DNA of 52,219 nt from Candidatus Cryptobacteroides caccocaballi. Lineage in GTDB: Bacteria > Bacteroidota > Bacteroidia > Bacteroidales > UBA932. Each line of letters begins with the position of its first letter. The stretch's first letter is position 1. The translations under genes were made by a program, and so were the position numbers. The stretch lies in contig JAGHUQ010000127.1 in NCBI GenBank assembly GCA_018064725.1, positions 1-52,219 on the forward strand, read 5' to 3'. A model generated the notes under the pieces. That model worked only from the letters and a program-made list of their open reading frames with translations, had not been told where the DNA came from and searched no databases. This document shows positions 46,069 to 52,219 of the stretch, one piece after another.

Positions 46069-46569
46069 TTAGAATCGAAGTGAAATGCCGGTACCGTGCT
46101 GCTGCGCTCCGAAGCTGATCGCTACTGCAGGGCTGTGCTCATCGTGACTGTCTGCAAAGTTGGACTTGTTATAATCCTGCGAGCACCAGTTGATACGGGA
46201 CTTTCCTATGCAGAGCAGGGGAATTCCGGCATCGAGAAGCAGGGAGCCGAGAATGTTGATCGCCATGCCGCATACATAGGTGTCGCTGTCAAGACCTCCG
46301 AGACCGATTCCGCTCACTACGATACCGACTCCGAGGGTACATGCACCGCTGATTACGAGAGCCTTTCCTGAGCGATACTGTTTCTGTGCTCCTACGAATG
46401 TGTCGTAATACTTCTCTGAACCGATAAGTCCAAGGACCTGCTCAGAACTGAGCTTCTCCCCGTCGATGTACAGATTGTTGCGATGACGGTACATTTCTGA
46501 TGCGATCTGCGCGTTTGCAGCGATGCTGCCGAGAACGACAGCCAATATGATCATGATGGTCTTTTTCAT
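46069..46569 (-). CDS. Small secreted or membrane protein of unknown function
   Basis: The 166-residue protein starts at ATG 46569; an upstream ATG at 46587 lies inside the -7 box. It has a signal peptide ending A-N-A-Q, a segment Y-R-H-R-N-N-L-Y-I-D-G-E-K-L-S-S-E-Q-V, and two hydrophobic hairpin-like segments (residues about 70-90 and 100-120). The C-terminus G-I-S-L-R-F ends in an aromatic residue as in outer-membrane proteins. It converges with the YolD gene. Conserved-looking but not recognised. Confidence 0.6.
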   Translation of the reverse strand: MKKTIMIILAVVLGSIAANAQIASEMYRHRNNLYIDGEKLSSEQVLGLIGSEKYYDTFVGAQKQYRSGKALVISGACTLGVGIVVSGIGLGGLDSDTYVCGMAINILGSLLLDAGIPLLCIGKSRINWCSQDYNKSNFADSHDEHSPAVAISFGAQQHGTGISLRF

Positions 46570-46584
46570 TGCATTTATTTTCAC

Positions 46585-46592
46585 CAAAGATA
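46585..46592 (-). promoter_or_regulatory. -7 box for the 166-residue protein
   Basis: On the minus strand TATCTTTG lies 16 bases before ATG 46569, giving a very short leader. Confidence 0.6.
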
Positions 46593-46656
46593 TGGATTAT
46601 TTCGCTTTAATTGCATAATATTGTAATGCCGAATCACTTTTAAACTACACAATACT

Positions 46657-47865
46657 ATGAAAAGCCTAAGAATGACACTGGTGTCGTTGCTCGCCGTAGC
46701 AGTGGCATCCTGCAGTCAACCTGTTCAGAAGGTTGACAAGTACGCAATTGACTGTACACAGATCAGAGGATTCAACTACACTCCTGCAGGTGTTGCAGAA
46801 CCTCGTCACCACATCGATACATGGGTGAAATATGATGAGGATATTATCGCACATGACCTCGATCTTGCAAAGGGACTTGACCTTAACTTCTGCAGAATCT
46901 TCGTCCCATATCAGGTCTATACTGAAATAGGCGATACTCTTGTCGACAGGCTCCGTGACTTTGCACACAAGTGCGACGAGAGAGGAATGAAGATGATGCC
47001 TGTGGTCGGCAGCGGCCGATGGACCAGGGACAGCACCCTCCTGTACCAGGCAGAAGAGTGGGTTGATTTCCTCGTCGGTGCACTGAAGGATGAGCCTAAC
47101 CTTGCGATGTGGGATATCATGAACGAACCTGACCTCAACGTTAGAATGCGTGAGGCAAACTTCGAGAACTGTCGCAGGATGTATGGGCTTTTCAAGGAGA
47201 AAGACCCTGAAACTCCGCTCACCATCGGATTCCAGCTTGTTTCCAGCATGATCAAGATGGGTGATTACGCTGATATCCTTCAGTTCCATGACTATTCGGA
47301 GACCAGGCAGGAAATACGCGATACAATCGCGCGCGCCCAGGCATATGCGGATCAGGTAGGAAAGAAGATCTTCAACGGTGAGATGGGCTGCGTCGGTCGT
47401 GCAAACCCATACGATGTCACTCTCGAAGAGCATATGAATGCAAACATGGGCTGGGTAATCTGGGAACTCATGGTCGTCAGGAAAGGCTGGGGCATGATCC
47501 ATGGCGTATTCTATGAGGACGGAACAGTACGAGACCCTTCAATCCCTGCTGCCATCATGGGCTATTTCCGCAACCGCGATGATATCGTCCTTGAAACTCC
47601 GGACAGAGAAGACAGGATTACCAAGGCGCTTGCCGGAATCGATCAGTGGAAGAAGGACGGTGCAAAGGATTGGGATGCGGGTATCCGTCTTGCAGAGCTC
47701 AGTGCAAATACCCTTGAGGCTTGTCAGCTTGCTCCTATGCGCGAGGCGCCTAACTGGCAGGTGAACCAGCTCCGAAAGAGCGGCGATCTCAAGGAAATGA
47801 AAGCGCTCCTCGACAAGTTCTACGTTATGATGAAACCATACAAGAAACCTGTAGAGAAGAAATAG
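46657..47865 (+). CDS. GH5-like (clan GH-A) glycosidase lipoprotein
   Basis: This 402-residue lipoprotein (lipobox Cys19, A-S-C) contains a TIM-barrel glycosidase. The clan GH-A features are a first strand R-G-F-N-Y, then N-F-C-R-I-F-V-P, the acid/base in M-W-D-I-M-N-E-P-D (E157), and the nucleophile in F-N-G-E-M-G (E242), with I-W-E-L-M at the end of the last strands. Such enzymes cut beta-1,4-glucans, mannans or related glycans. The C-terminal 90 residues are helical. Substrate unknown. It ends at a strong bidirectional terminator. Confidence 0.82.
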   Translation: MKSLRMTLVSLLAVAVASCSQPVQKVDKYAIDCTQIRGFNYTPAGVAEPRHHIDTWVKYDEDIIAHDLDLAKGLDLNFCRIFVPYQVYTEIGDTLVDRLRDFAHKCDERGMKMMPVVGSGRWTRDSTLLYQAEEWVDFLVGALKDEPNLAMWDIMNEPDLNVRMREANFENCRRMYGLFKEKDPETPLTIGFQLVSSMIKMGDYADILQFHDYSETRQEIRDTIARAQAYADQVGKKIFNGEMGCVGRANPYDVTLEEHMNANMGWVIWELMVVRKGWGMIHGVFYEDGTVRDPSIPAAIMGYFRNRDDIVLETPDREDRITKALAGIDQWKKDGAKDWDAGIRLAELSANTLEACQLAPMREAPNWQVNQLRKSGDLKEMKALLDKFYVMMKPYKKPVEKK

Positions 47866-47884
47866 CAGGTATCCTTACATACAG

Positions 47885-47922
47885 AAAACCGGTGGCAGTT
47901 CTTATGAAATGCCACCGGTTTT
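47885..47922. terminator. Bidirectional terminator after the GH5-like gene
   Basis: AAAACCGGTGGCA (47885-47897) pairs with TGCCACCGGTTTT (47910-47922), a 13-bp stem with a 12-base loop, flanked by A and T runs so it can work for both strands. Confidence 0.9.
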
Positions 47923-48039
47923 TCATTGGATGCAGTATGTCTGCTTATTCTGGAATGACGGATGATTTCTCCTCTCCTGACAAGCCTGAATAGAGAAGAG
48001 CGCGATTGCTGTGGCAATAAGTGAAATAATTCTTTTCGT
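47923..48039 (-). other. Cryptic mini-lipoprotein frame with an ACG start
   Basis: On the minus strand a 38-codon frame reads (ACG)-K-R-I-I-S-L-I-A-T-A-I-A-L-F-S-I-Q-A-C-Q-E-R-R-N, a textbook Bacteroidetes lipoprotein signal peptide, ending ...T-Y-C-I-Q. A -7 box (TATCTTTG, minus strand, 48064-48071) stands 25 bases upstream and a strong terminator begins right at its stop. The only flaw is ACG where ATG is expected. It may be a recently inactivated gene or one using a non-standard start. Confidence 0.45.
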
Positions 48040-48063
48040 ATTCGTGTAGTTAGCTATTCGCAA

Positions 48064-48071
48064 CAAAGATA
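48064..48071 (-). promoter_or_regulatory. -7 box for the mini-lipoprotein frame
   Basis: On the minus strand TATCTTTG lies 25 bases upstream of the ACG codon at 48039. Confidence 0.5.
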
Positions 48072-48147
48072 TGTAATTATTCATTCTAATTTCGTATCAT
48101 TGTGTAACCGTCGCTCGGAAGAGCTGAATTTCATAAGAATCAGAACC

Positions 48148-48921
48148 ATGAATTATCTCAGAAACATTGTATTTGCAGGAGCCGCAATCGCATGCCTCAC
48201 CTCCTGCGCAGGTCGTCAGAATCAATCAGAAAATGAAGCAGACGACACATTCCTGGTAGGCGCATATGCCGACTATAGGACCATCAGTGATGAAGAGAAG
48301 AATCTCTTCGATTCAGCATGTTCATACTCTGACCGTCTCGTCCCGCAGAGCGTCGCAACGCAGGTGGTCGCTGGTACCAACTATTCATTCATCTGCACTG
48401 ATAAGTCAGAGAATGTCGTCAAAGTCGTCGTCTTCAAGCCGCTTCCGAACCAGGGTAATCCAAGGGTGACTTCGGTCGAGCCTGTGTCCGCATATGATGA
48501 GATGATCGCATCAGTCAAGAACGGCATAGAAGACCATTGGCAGAAGACATCGCCGGATGAAATAGGCGTAAGTCCCGTTTATCAGTACTGCGCACCTTCG
48601 CTTGGCTATGCTAAACTGGATGTTGATCGTGACGGAATTGTAGAGCTCCTTCTGGGTGACAATATGGGCGGAGAATCTGATTACGCCGTATATGACATCT
48701 TCACTTTTGATCCAGAGAACGGAGCTGTGAAGCACCTTGCATGTGGCGGAGAAAGGGATTGGTACAATTTCAACGGTTCTGGCATTGTCTGCAGACATGG
48801 TTCCAACTCAGCTTTCGACAGCTTCTCCAAGTATTACCGCATCGAAGCTTCCGAACTGGTCGAGCTCCAGGACGAAGCAGTGCAGCAAGACCTCATGAAC
48901 ATTGAATTCAAGGCTTTCTGA
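48148..48921 (+). CDS. Lipoprotein with a cystatin-like domain
   Basis: The 257-residue protein starts at ATG 48148 with a lipoprotein signal peptide (C-L-T-S-C, Cys20). Residues about 40-120 resemble a cystatin fold: the stretch V-A-T-Q-V-V-A-G-T-N-Y carries the QxVxG protease-inhibitor motif, followed by Y-S-F-I-C and K-V-V-V-F-K-P-L. The C-terminal half has a D-V-D-R-D-G-I-V-E-L-L-L-G segment typical of small surface proteins with an EF-like loop. It could inhibit a cysteine protease at the surface or merely share the fold. A terminator follows. Confidence 0.7.
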   Translation: MNYLRNIVFAGAAIACLTSCAGRQNQSENEADDTFLVGAYADYRTISDEEKNLFDSACSYSDRLVPQSVATQVVAGTNYSFICTDKSENVVKVVVFKPLPNQGNPRVTSVEPVSAYDEMIASVKNGIEDHWQKTSPDEIGVSPVYQYCAPSLGYAKLDVDRDGIVELLLGDNMGGESDYAVYDIFTFDPENGAVKHLACGGERDWYNFNGSGIVCRHGSNSAFDSFSKYYRIEASELVELQDEAVQQDLMNIEFKAF

Positions 48922-48936
48922 TACTGATTGCATACG

Positions 48937-48974
48937 AAAAAGGCGTGGTTTGCTCAATGCAGGCCACGCCTTTT
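48937..48974 (+). terminator. Intrinsic terminator after the cystatin-like gene
   Basis: AAAAAGGCGTGG (48937-48948) pairs with CCACGCCTTTT (48964-48974), an 11-bp stem with a 15-base loop, followed by TTTTGTTTTG. Confidence 0.85.
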
Positions 48975-49059
48975 GTTTTGCTGTGCTCTGATTGATTCCA
49001 TCAATAGCAGCAAATGAAAGAAACTTCTGCACTTCCGATGATGACCGAGTATGTGTCCA

Positions 49060-49067
49060 TAATTTTG
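49060..49067 (+). promoter_or_regulatory. -7 box for the desulfoferrodoxin gene
   Basis: TAATTTTG matches TAnnTTTG, 49 bases before ATG 49117. Confidence 0.5.
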
Positions 49068-49116
49068 CAAAGTCCTAGAGGACAATTGTTTACTAACTAA
49101 AAACCAATTAACTGTC

Positions 49117-49566
49117 ATGAAAACAAAATTCTACCTCTGTGCGACCTGCGGGAATGTGGTCGTCAAAATGATCGACAGTGGTGTCGATCTCGTATGCTGC
49201 GGAAGTGAAATGGTCGAGCTGAAGCCAGGGACATCGGACGGAATGGCCGAGAAACATCTTCCTGTCGTCGAATGTCTGGAAGGAGGCATCGTCCGCGTCA
49301 AGGTTGGTTCGATCGCACATCCTATGTCACCTGAGCATCGTATCATGTTCATCTACGTCGAGACTGAACATGGCGGAATGATGCGTTATCTCGATGCCAA
49401 TCAGCCGGCTGAAGCTGATTTCTGTGTCTGCAACGACAGGGTGGTAGCGGTCTATGCATACTGCAATATCCATGGACTGTGGAAGACAAACATTGTTTCT
49501 GGAGCACCTGACCATGCAGGTTCTTCGGGTATGGGTAACTGCCACCAGACTTGCTATTACTACTAA
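49117..49566 (+). CDS. dfx: Desulfoferrodoxin (2Fe superoxide reductase)
   Basis: The 149-residue protein has the N-terminal desulforedoxin centre (C8-x-x-C11 and C27-C28) and the superoxide reductase centre: E-K-H-L-P (H47), I-A-H-P-M (H68), P-E-H-R (H74), and Y-A-Y-C-N-I-H-G (C116, H119). It reduces superoxide to hydrogen peroxide in anaerobes without releasing oxygen. Compared with typical members there is an extra C-terminal tail of about 20 residues with Gly, Cys, His and Tyr. It is a single gene with its own promoter. Confidence 0.94.
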   Translation: MKTKFYLCATCGNVVVKMIDSGVDLVCCGSEMVELKPGTSDGMAEKHLPVVECLEGGIVRVKVGSIAHPMSPEHRIMFIYVETEHGGMMRYLDANQPAEADFCVCNDRVVAVYAYCNIHGLWKTNIVSGAPDHAGSSGMGNCHQTCYYY

Positions 49567-49723
49567 AATCTATGGATTCTGTCAAGGACTCCGCAGATGA
49601 GTGAAGTCGATAAGGATATCGTTCTACACTAAGCCAGGAGCAGGGGATATAAGACTGACCAGCTTATCTGGGTGGAGCAGGACAGCATGGGTTTGTGATT
49701 GGATGCTTTTTAGTTTGGTGCAC

Positions 49724-49773
49724 CTGCCATGAGCGGAAAGAAGACTTGTTGTTTCTGCTCATGGCAGTTTTTT
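49724..49773 (+). terminator. Intrinsic terminator downstream of the desulfoferrodoxin gene
   Basis: CTGCCATGAGC (49724-49734) pairs with GCTCATGGCAG (49757-49767), extended by five further pairs (one G-U), and ends in TTTTTT. It lies about 160 bases after the stop; the stretch 49567-49723 shows no gene I can support. Confidence 0.85.
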
Positions 49774-49786
49774 GCGGAATAATCAT

Positions 49787-49794
49787 TACTTTTG
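49787..49794 (+). promoter_or_regulatory. -7 box for the GH127 gene
   Basis: TACTTTTG matches TAnnTTTG, 37 bases before ATG 49831. Confidence 0.55.
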
Positions 49795-49830
49795 CACAAT
49801 CCAGATAGATAACCACTTATTAATAACCGT

Positions 49831-52206
49831 ATGAAACACTGCCATCTGAATACAATTGCCGCCATCGTGGCAATCGCATCAGCAACCATCAGCTCTAATG
49901 CACAGGAGATCCTCTATCCAAAACAGTTCAACCTCGGTGAGGTGACTCTGCTTGACGGACCATTCAAGCACGCACAGGACCTCAACGTTGAACATCTTCT
50001 GGAATATGATGTGGACAGGCTTCTCCAGCCATTCTTCAAGCAGGCCGGTCTTGAGCCTAAGGGCGAGGCTTTTCCTAACTGGGAAGGTCTTGACGGTCAC
50101 ATCGGAGGTCACTATCTATCTGCATTGGCCATCCATTATGCCGCGACAGGTGATCAGCAGTGTCTCGATCGAATGAACTACATGCTCTCAGAGCTCAAGC
50201 GCTGCCAGGATGCGAACGGCAACGGCTACCTCGGTGGTGTTCCGGACAGCAAGGTGCTTTGGCCAGAGGTTCAGCAGGGAAATCTTCGTCGCCTGCTTTC
50301 GATGTGGGTTCCGTGGTACAACCTCCACAAGATCTACGCTGGCCTGCGCGACGCATATATGTACGCAGGTTCGGAACTTGCGAAGGATATGTTCATAGAC
50401 CTCTGCGACTGGGGTATCAGCATCTTCGGCAACTTCGATGCTGCGACCATGGAGAACATGCTCTCACAGGAGCACGGCGGTCTGAACGAAATGTACGCCG
50501 ATGCTTATGCGATCACCGGTGAAAAGAAATACCTCGATGCTGCCCATAAGCTCACTCACCATGAGATATTCGACAGCATGCTTGCCGGGGTCGACAACCT
50601 CGACAACCGTCATGCGAATACCCAGGTTCCGAAGATCGTCGGATATGCCCGCTATGCTGAGGTCGCAAATGACAATGACTACTTCAAGGCATCGGATTTC
50701 TTCTGGGAGAGGGTAGCGGACCACCGTTCGGTCGCTTTCGGCGGAAACTCACGCCGTGAGCATTTCCCAGCCGTAACTGACTACGAAAGTTACATGGAAG
50801 AGCGCGAAGGACCGGAGTCATGCAATACCAACAACATGCTCAAGCTTACCGAGAACCTCTTCCGCATCAGCCCTCAGGCAGCATACGCTGACTACTATGA
50901 GAATGCGCTCTACAACCACATCCTCTCGACTCAGCATCCTGAGCATGGCGGTTATGTATATTTCACTCCTGCACGTCCATCGCACTACAGGGTGTACTCT
51001 CAGCCGAACAGCGGTATGTGGTGCTGCGTCGGAACCGGTATGGAGAATCACGGAAAATATGGTGAATTCATCTATGCTCACGACGGCGATGATCTCTATG
51101 TGAACCTTTTCATCGCATCCGAGCTCAACTGGGAGGAAAAGGGATTCGCACTCCGTCAGAACACCGAGTTCCCAAGCGAGGAGGGTACCACTCTCACCGT
51201 CACTTCGAAGAAAAAGTCCCATGTGAACCTTCTCATCCGCAAGCCGGAGTGGACAGACGCCATGACCATCACTGTGAACGGTCAGGCATGGCCAGCCAAG
51301 GCAGGGGAGAACGGATATGTATCAATCGACCGCAAGTGGAAGAAGGGTGACGTCATAAGCGTTTCGCTTCCGATGAAGACCACCATCGAGAGGCTCGAGA
51401 ATGTTCCTGACTACATCGCAATCAAGCGTGGACCTATACTTCTCGGCGTGAAGACCAACCAGCGCGACATGGATGGCCTCATCTCGGACGACGGCCGCTG
51501 GGCACATATCGCACACGGACCTCTCCAGTCCGCATTCGACGATGCTCCTGTAATCGTTGCATCGGATGCCGAGATACTCGCGAAGCTCGAAAAGGCAGTT
51601 CCAGTTGCCGGCAAGCCTTTCCATTATACTGTCCCAGGTCTCTTCAAGGGCGAATTCGCTGACGCCGAGCTGGAGCCTTTCTATGGTATCCACGACAGCC
51701 GCTATTCAGTATATTACCTCTGTCTCGACAGCAATGGCTATGACGCAAAGGTCAACGAGGCAAAGATTCGCGAGACTGAACGCATGGCACTTGATGCACG
51801 TACCGTCGACGCAGTGCAGACGGGCGAGCAGCAGCCGGAGGTAGACCACAGGATGCAGGTTGGACGCTCGTCCAAGGGCAACAACCAGGGTGAGGCATAT
51901 CGCCAGGCGATGGGCAGCTGGTTCAGCTATGAGCTCGAGACCAAGGGCGAGACCGATCTTGCTCTCATGCTCCGTTTCTGGGGTGCCGAGACCGGTAATC
52001 GTGCGTTCAGGATTCTTGTCGACGATGTCGAGATCGCTTCTGACAACATCGGCTCAAAGTGGAACCGCAGTGCTTTTTTCAACGTTGAATATCCTATCCC
52101 GGCCGAGCTTCTCGACGGCAGGCAGATCATAACCGTCAAGTTCGAGTCCGCAGGTCCTCGTGACATAGTCGGCGGAATCTACTCCGTCCGCCTCGTGAGG
52201 AAATAG
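49831..52206 (+). CDS. GH127-type beta-L-arabinofuranosidase
   Basis: This 791-residue secreted enzyme has a signal peptide ending S-N-A-Q and an (alpha/alpha)6 barrel (about 30-450) followed by beta domains, the last near 690-791. The GH127 Zn/thiolate centre is complete: E-x-C in G-P-E-S-C-N (E329, C331) and the W-C-C pair (C398, C399), one of which is the catalytic cysteine nucleophile in characterised enzymes. It should cleave beta-L-arabinofuranose from plant hydroxyproline glycans or pectin side chains. The gene ends 13 bases from the window edge, so downstream partners are not visible. Confidence 0.93.
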   Translation: MKHCHLNTIAAIVAIASATISSNAQEILYPKQFNLGEVTLLDGPFKHAQDLNVEHLLEYDVDRLLQPFFKQAGLEPKGEAFPNWEGLDGHIGGHYLSALAIHYAATGDQQCLDRMNYMLSELKRCQDANGNGYLGGVPDSKVLWPEVQQGNLRRLLSMWVPWYNLHKIYAGLRDAYMYAGSELAKDMFIDLCDWGISIFGNFDAATMENMLSQEHGGLNEMYADAYAITGEKKYLDAAHKLTHHEIFDSMLAGVDNLDNRHANTQVPKIVGYARYAEVANDNDYFKASDFFWERVADHRSVAFGGNSRREHFPAVTDYESYMEEREGPESCNTNNMLKLTENLFRISPQAAYADYYENALYNHILSTQHPEHGGYVYFTPARPSHYRVYSQPNSGMWCCVGTGMENHGKYGEFIYAHDGDDLYVNLFIASELNWEEKGFALRQNTEFPSEEGTTLTVTSKKKSHVNLLIRKPEWTDAMTITVNGQAWPAKAGENGYVSIDRKWKKGDVISVSLPMKTTIERLENVPDYIAIKRGPILLGVKTNQRDMDGLISDDGRWAHIAHGPLQSAFDDAPVIVASDAEILAKLEKAVPVAGKPFHYTVPGLFKGEFADAELEPFYGIHDSRYSVYYLCLDSNGYDAKVNEAKIRETERMALDARTVDAVQTGEQQPEVDHRMQVGRSSKGNNQGEAYRQAMGSWFSYELETKGETDLALMLRFWGAETGNRAFRILVDDVEIASDNIGSKWNRSAFFNVEYPIPAELLDGRQIITVKFESAGPRDIVGGIYSVRLVRK

Positions 52207-52219
52207 GGACGATAACGTA

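Noticed and set aside
47820..48017. 65-codon minus-strand frame beginning at 48017
   Set aside because: It crosses the terminator and ends inside the GH5-like gene, and its sequence lacks any motif; the overlapping lipoprotein frame in another phase (47923-48039) is more coherent.
49567..49723. Possible small RNA after the desulfoferrodoxin gene
   Set aside because: A terminator follows at 49724-49773, but no promoter box or clear fold was seen inside this stretch, so it may simply be the 3' end of the transcript.

Overview
The window reads as chromosomal DNA from a gut-type member of the Bacteroidales. The evidence is the recurring Bacteroidetes -7 promoter box (TAnnTTTG) in front of many genes, usually with very short leaders and no clear Shine-Dalgarno sequence; lipoprotein signal peptides; a membrane-anchored AraC regulator; a LacZ-type GH2, a GH5-like, a GH43 and a GH127 glycosidase; and two secreted choloylglycine-hydrolase-like enzymes. 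Base composition is mixed (about half G+C by eye). The genus cannot be fixed from sequence alone. I saw no rRNA, tRNA, CRISPR array, insertion sequence or phage gene, and no gene-free stretch longer than 300 bases.

Layout. 1-998: the end of a GH43 glycosidase. 1127-7043: a CDF metal transporter, then a three-gene signalling operon (a membrane protein with two RCK/TrkA-like Rossmann domains; a Cache-PP2C phosphatase fused to an anti-sigma-type kinase; a STAS antagonist). 7080-9617 (minus): a phosphotransferase, a small alarmone hydrolase and an alarmone synthetase in one operon. 9680-12772: TrkH, divergent from an OxyR-like regulator without its redox cysteines, plus an Smr protein. 12795-14385: small cysteine-containing proteins, an OhrR/MarR regulator and an SDR-type protein. 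14388-21113 (minus): eight tightly packed genes (PAS/Cys-rich protein, GNAT, radical SAM, ATP-grasp-like, WbqC, DegT aminotransferase, GT2, HAD) that look like an uncharacterised glycoconjugate or small-molecule pathway. 21210-27327 (minus): PAP2, a secreted barrel-like protein, an esterase, an SDR remnant, a Rel protein with a degraded synthetase and a Pr6Pr membrane protein.

27451-39456: a voltage-gated K+ channel with a zinc-ribbon tail; a folded intergenic element; a minus-strand operon joining a secreted Ntn hydrolase to xanthine salvage (xpt, permease) and a VOC protein; a decayed secreted protein and an amidohydrolase; then a possible regulon of a DUF3089 lipoprotein, a membrane AraC regulator, a 40-residue membrane peptide and a second Ntn hydrolase, with one 19-bp motif upstream of both the AraC gene and the hydrolase operon. 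39485-52206: a GH2 beta-galactosidase with a long N-terminal extension, a flavodoxin-like reductase, a Y-family polymerase/YolD pair behind a palindromic operator, a GH5-like lipoprotein, a cryptic mini-lipoprotein unit, a cystatin-like lipoprotein, a desulfoferrodoxin and a GH127 arabinofuranosidase.

Themes: polysaccharide use at the cell surface (GH43, GH2, GH5, GH127), stress and alarmone signalling (three Rel-family proteins, a partner-switching module, OhrR, superoxide reductase), ion homeostasis (CDF, TrkH, Kv channel, RCK-like protein), and secreted amide or ester hydrolases. Two genes (24481-24645 and 32771-33045) look like N-terminal and C-terminal ends joined after internal deletions. 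Functions are inferred from motifs read by eye; no database search was run.
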